DNA of 64,000 bases, taken from the NCBI RefSeq assembly GCF_949987535.1, contig NW_026645856.1:165589-229588 (forward strand), read 5' to 3'. Source of the DNA: Balaenoptera acutorostrata (lineage: Eukaryota; Chordata; Mammalia; Artiodactyla; Balaenopteridae). The position numbers and the translations under genes were made by a program. Position 1 is the stretch's first letter. Each line of letters starts with the position of its first letter. Below are positions 63,315 through 64,000 of the stretch, piece by piece. The notes under the pieces were generated by a model. It did no database searches. It saw nothing but the letters and a program-made list of their open reading frames with translations, and was not told the origin of the DNA.

Positions 63315-64000
63315 TCTAAAACGCACCTCATTTCTCATCTCCTTTGCTTGGGTTCGCCATTCCAGCCGATTTACTAGCCATCTCCCTCCTTGAGAATCAG
63401 CACCTTTAACCTCCTGTTCCGTACAGGTTGCAATTTGTCCTGAGGATGAACGGGAAGAGGGGGAACCAATGAGAGACTAGCTCTAGGTGTTGGGACAGGC
63501 ACAGGTCACTCTATTTTCCCATCAGGAAGAAGAATTAAGCACAAGCTCAGCCTGCCCCCCAGAACCAGAAGAGGGCCTGAAGCAATCCTGCGCTTTTTGC
63601 GGCCAGCTCCCAAAAAAGCGAGTTGAAAAATGGAGCTCAGGGGCACTGCAATTCACAAACCTGCAGAGTTTTAAATGATACCTCTCGTCCACAAATATAT
63701 TAAGGGAAGGCAACGAAGAGGCTTTGAAAGCAAGGCAGAATTGCAGGAAACAGATTTCAGAGGTAGATTCGAATCGCCTTGAAAGCACATGAAAAGCGGC
63801 AAAACGTGGACAATGATGCCCTTGGCCAAAAAGGGCGTATGCGTTTTTCCTGAATATATTCAGGAAAAAAGGCATACGCCCTTTTTGGCCAACCAAGCAA
63901 CCTGGAAAGGCCAATCAGCGCTCCAAAGAAGTCTCGCTTCCCAGCGGGCAAAAGGGCCATGGGGAAAAAAGTGTCAAACCAGAAATGCAGGACCGGCCAT
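63315..64000 (+). repeat. Satellite monomer 37 (partial, 686 bp, cut by the window end)
   Basis: Palindrome region 63822-63892 with five T instead of six in the left arm and AAAAAAGGCATACG in the right. The right-arm variant and CCATGGGGAAAA match copy 34. Ends in the L1 ORF2-like part. Confidence 0.88.

Larger units (their letters stand above)
1..64000 (+). repeat. L1-derived satellite array, about 1759 bp unit, probably the common cetacean satellite
   Basis: The same roughly 1.76 kb sequence recurs 36.4 times head to tail with no inversion, gap or foreign insertion. Phase anchors such as GGTGTTGGGACAGGCACAGG recur every 1758 bp at the left and every 1759 bp from about 14.2 kb on. Neighbouring units differ at only a few to a few tens of sites. 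More than half of the unit resembles the 3' end of mammalian L1, and the family assignment to the cetacean satellite comes from unit length plus this L1 content (recalled knowledge, not searched). Such arrays are constitutive heterochromatin. Both window edges cut through the array, so its true length is unknown. Confidence 0.93.
59360..64000. other. Indel-rich stretch, probably low-accuracy assembly
   Basis: More than twenty single-base gains and losses appear here against the consensus, many of them in runs such as GGG, CCC and TTT. Only two units in the preceding 59 kb depart from their subfamily length (copies 8 and 18). The sharp onset within copy 34 suggests a contig end or consensus built from few reads. 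Confidence 0.7.

Noticed and set aside
1..64000. CRISPR-like regular repeats
   Set aside because: The repeat unit is about 1.76 kb with no unique spacers. It is an ordinary tandem satellite.
1..64000. rRNA, tRNA or other structured RNA genes
   Set aside because: No recognisable conserved RNA segment. The only tRNA-like trace is the isolated B-box-like motif reported as a low-interest finding.

Overview
The whole window is one uninterrupted head-to-tail satellite DNA array. I count 36 complete monomers and a 37th partial one, all on the + strand as written. Monomers 1-7 are 1758 bp and monomer 8 is 1756 bp. From monomer 9 onward the unit is 1759 bp, with isolated 1758, 1756 and 1763 bp exceptions. 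I find no single-copy sequence, functional gene, RNA gene, CRISPR array or later transposon insertion. The open frames are the same shadows recurring once per monomer.

Organism: the unit length and its L1-derived content fit the common cetacean satellite, and about 1.76 kb points to a baleen whale or another non-delphinid cetacean. This rests on my memory of the literature: units near 1.76 kb in mysticetes, about 1.58 kb in delphinids, and the 1998 report by Kapitonov, Holmquist and Jurka that L1 is the basic unit of cetacean heterochromatin satellites. The sequence alone shows a mammalian L1-derived satellite.

Monomer layout (numbering from the first base of each monomer as I phase it): 1 to about 360 is sequence I do not recognise. 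About 360-508 resembles the 3' part of L1 ORF2. 509-580 is a 72 bp palindrome without a spacer. About 590-1110 continues L1 ORF2 to its degenerate C-terminal end. About 1110-1464 resembles an L1 3' UTR ending in an A-rich AATAAA tail. About 1465-1758 is again unrecognised. The palindrome therefore sits inside an otherwise collinear L1 fragment.

Array layout: monomers 1-8 (1-14062) form an older-looking 1758 bp subfamily that alternates as a dimer. Monomer 9 is a chimera whose switch point lies at or next to its palindrome. Monomers 9, 10 and 12 form a small distinct subfamily. Monomers 14-22 alternate as dimers again. From 22 on, most monomers are of one kind, with recent block duplications (22-25 against 26-28, and 29 identical by eye to 30). 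From about 59360 to the end, single-base indels become common, which looks more like unpolished assembly than biology.

There is no gene network here. What can be read is the recombination history of the array, a conserved long palindrome in every unit, and CpG-transition variants that suggest methylated heterochromatin.
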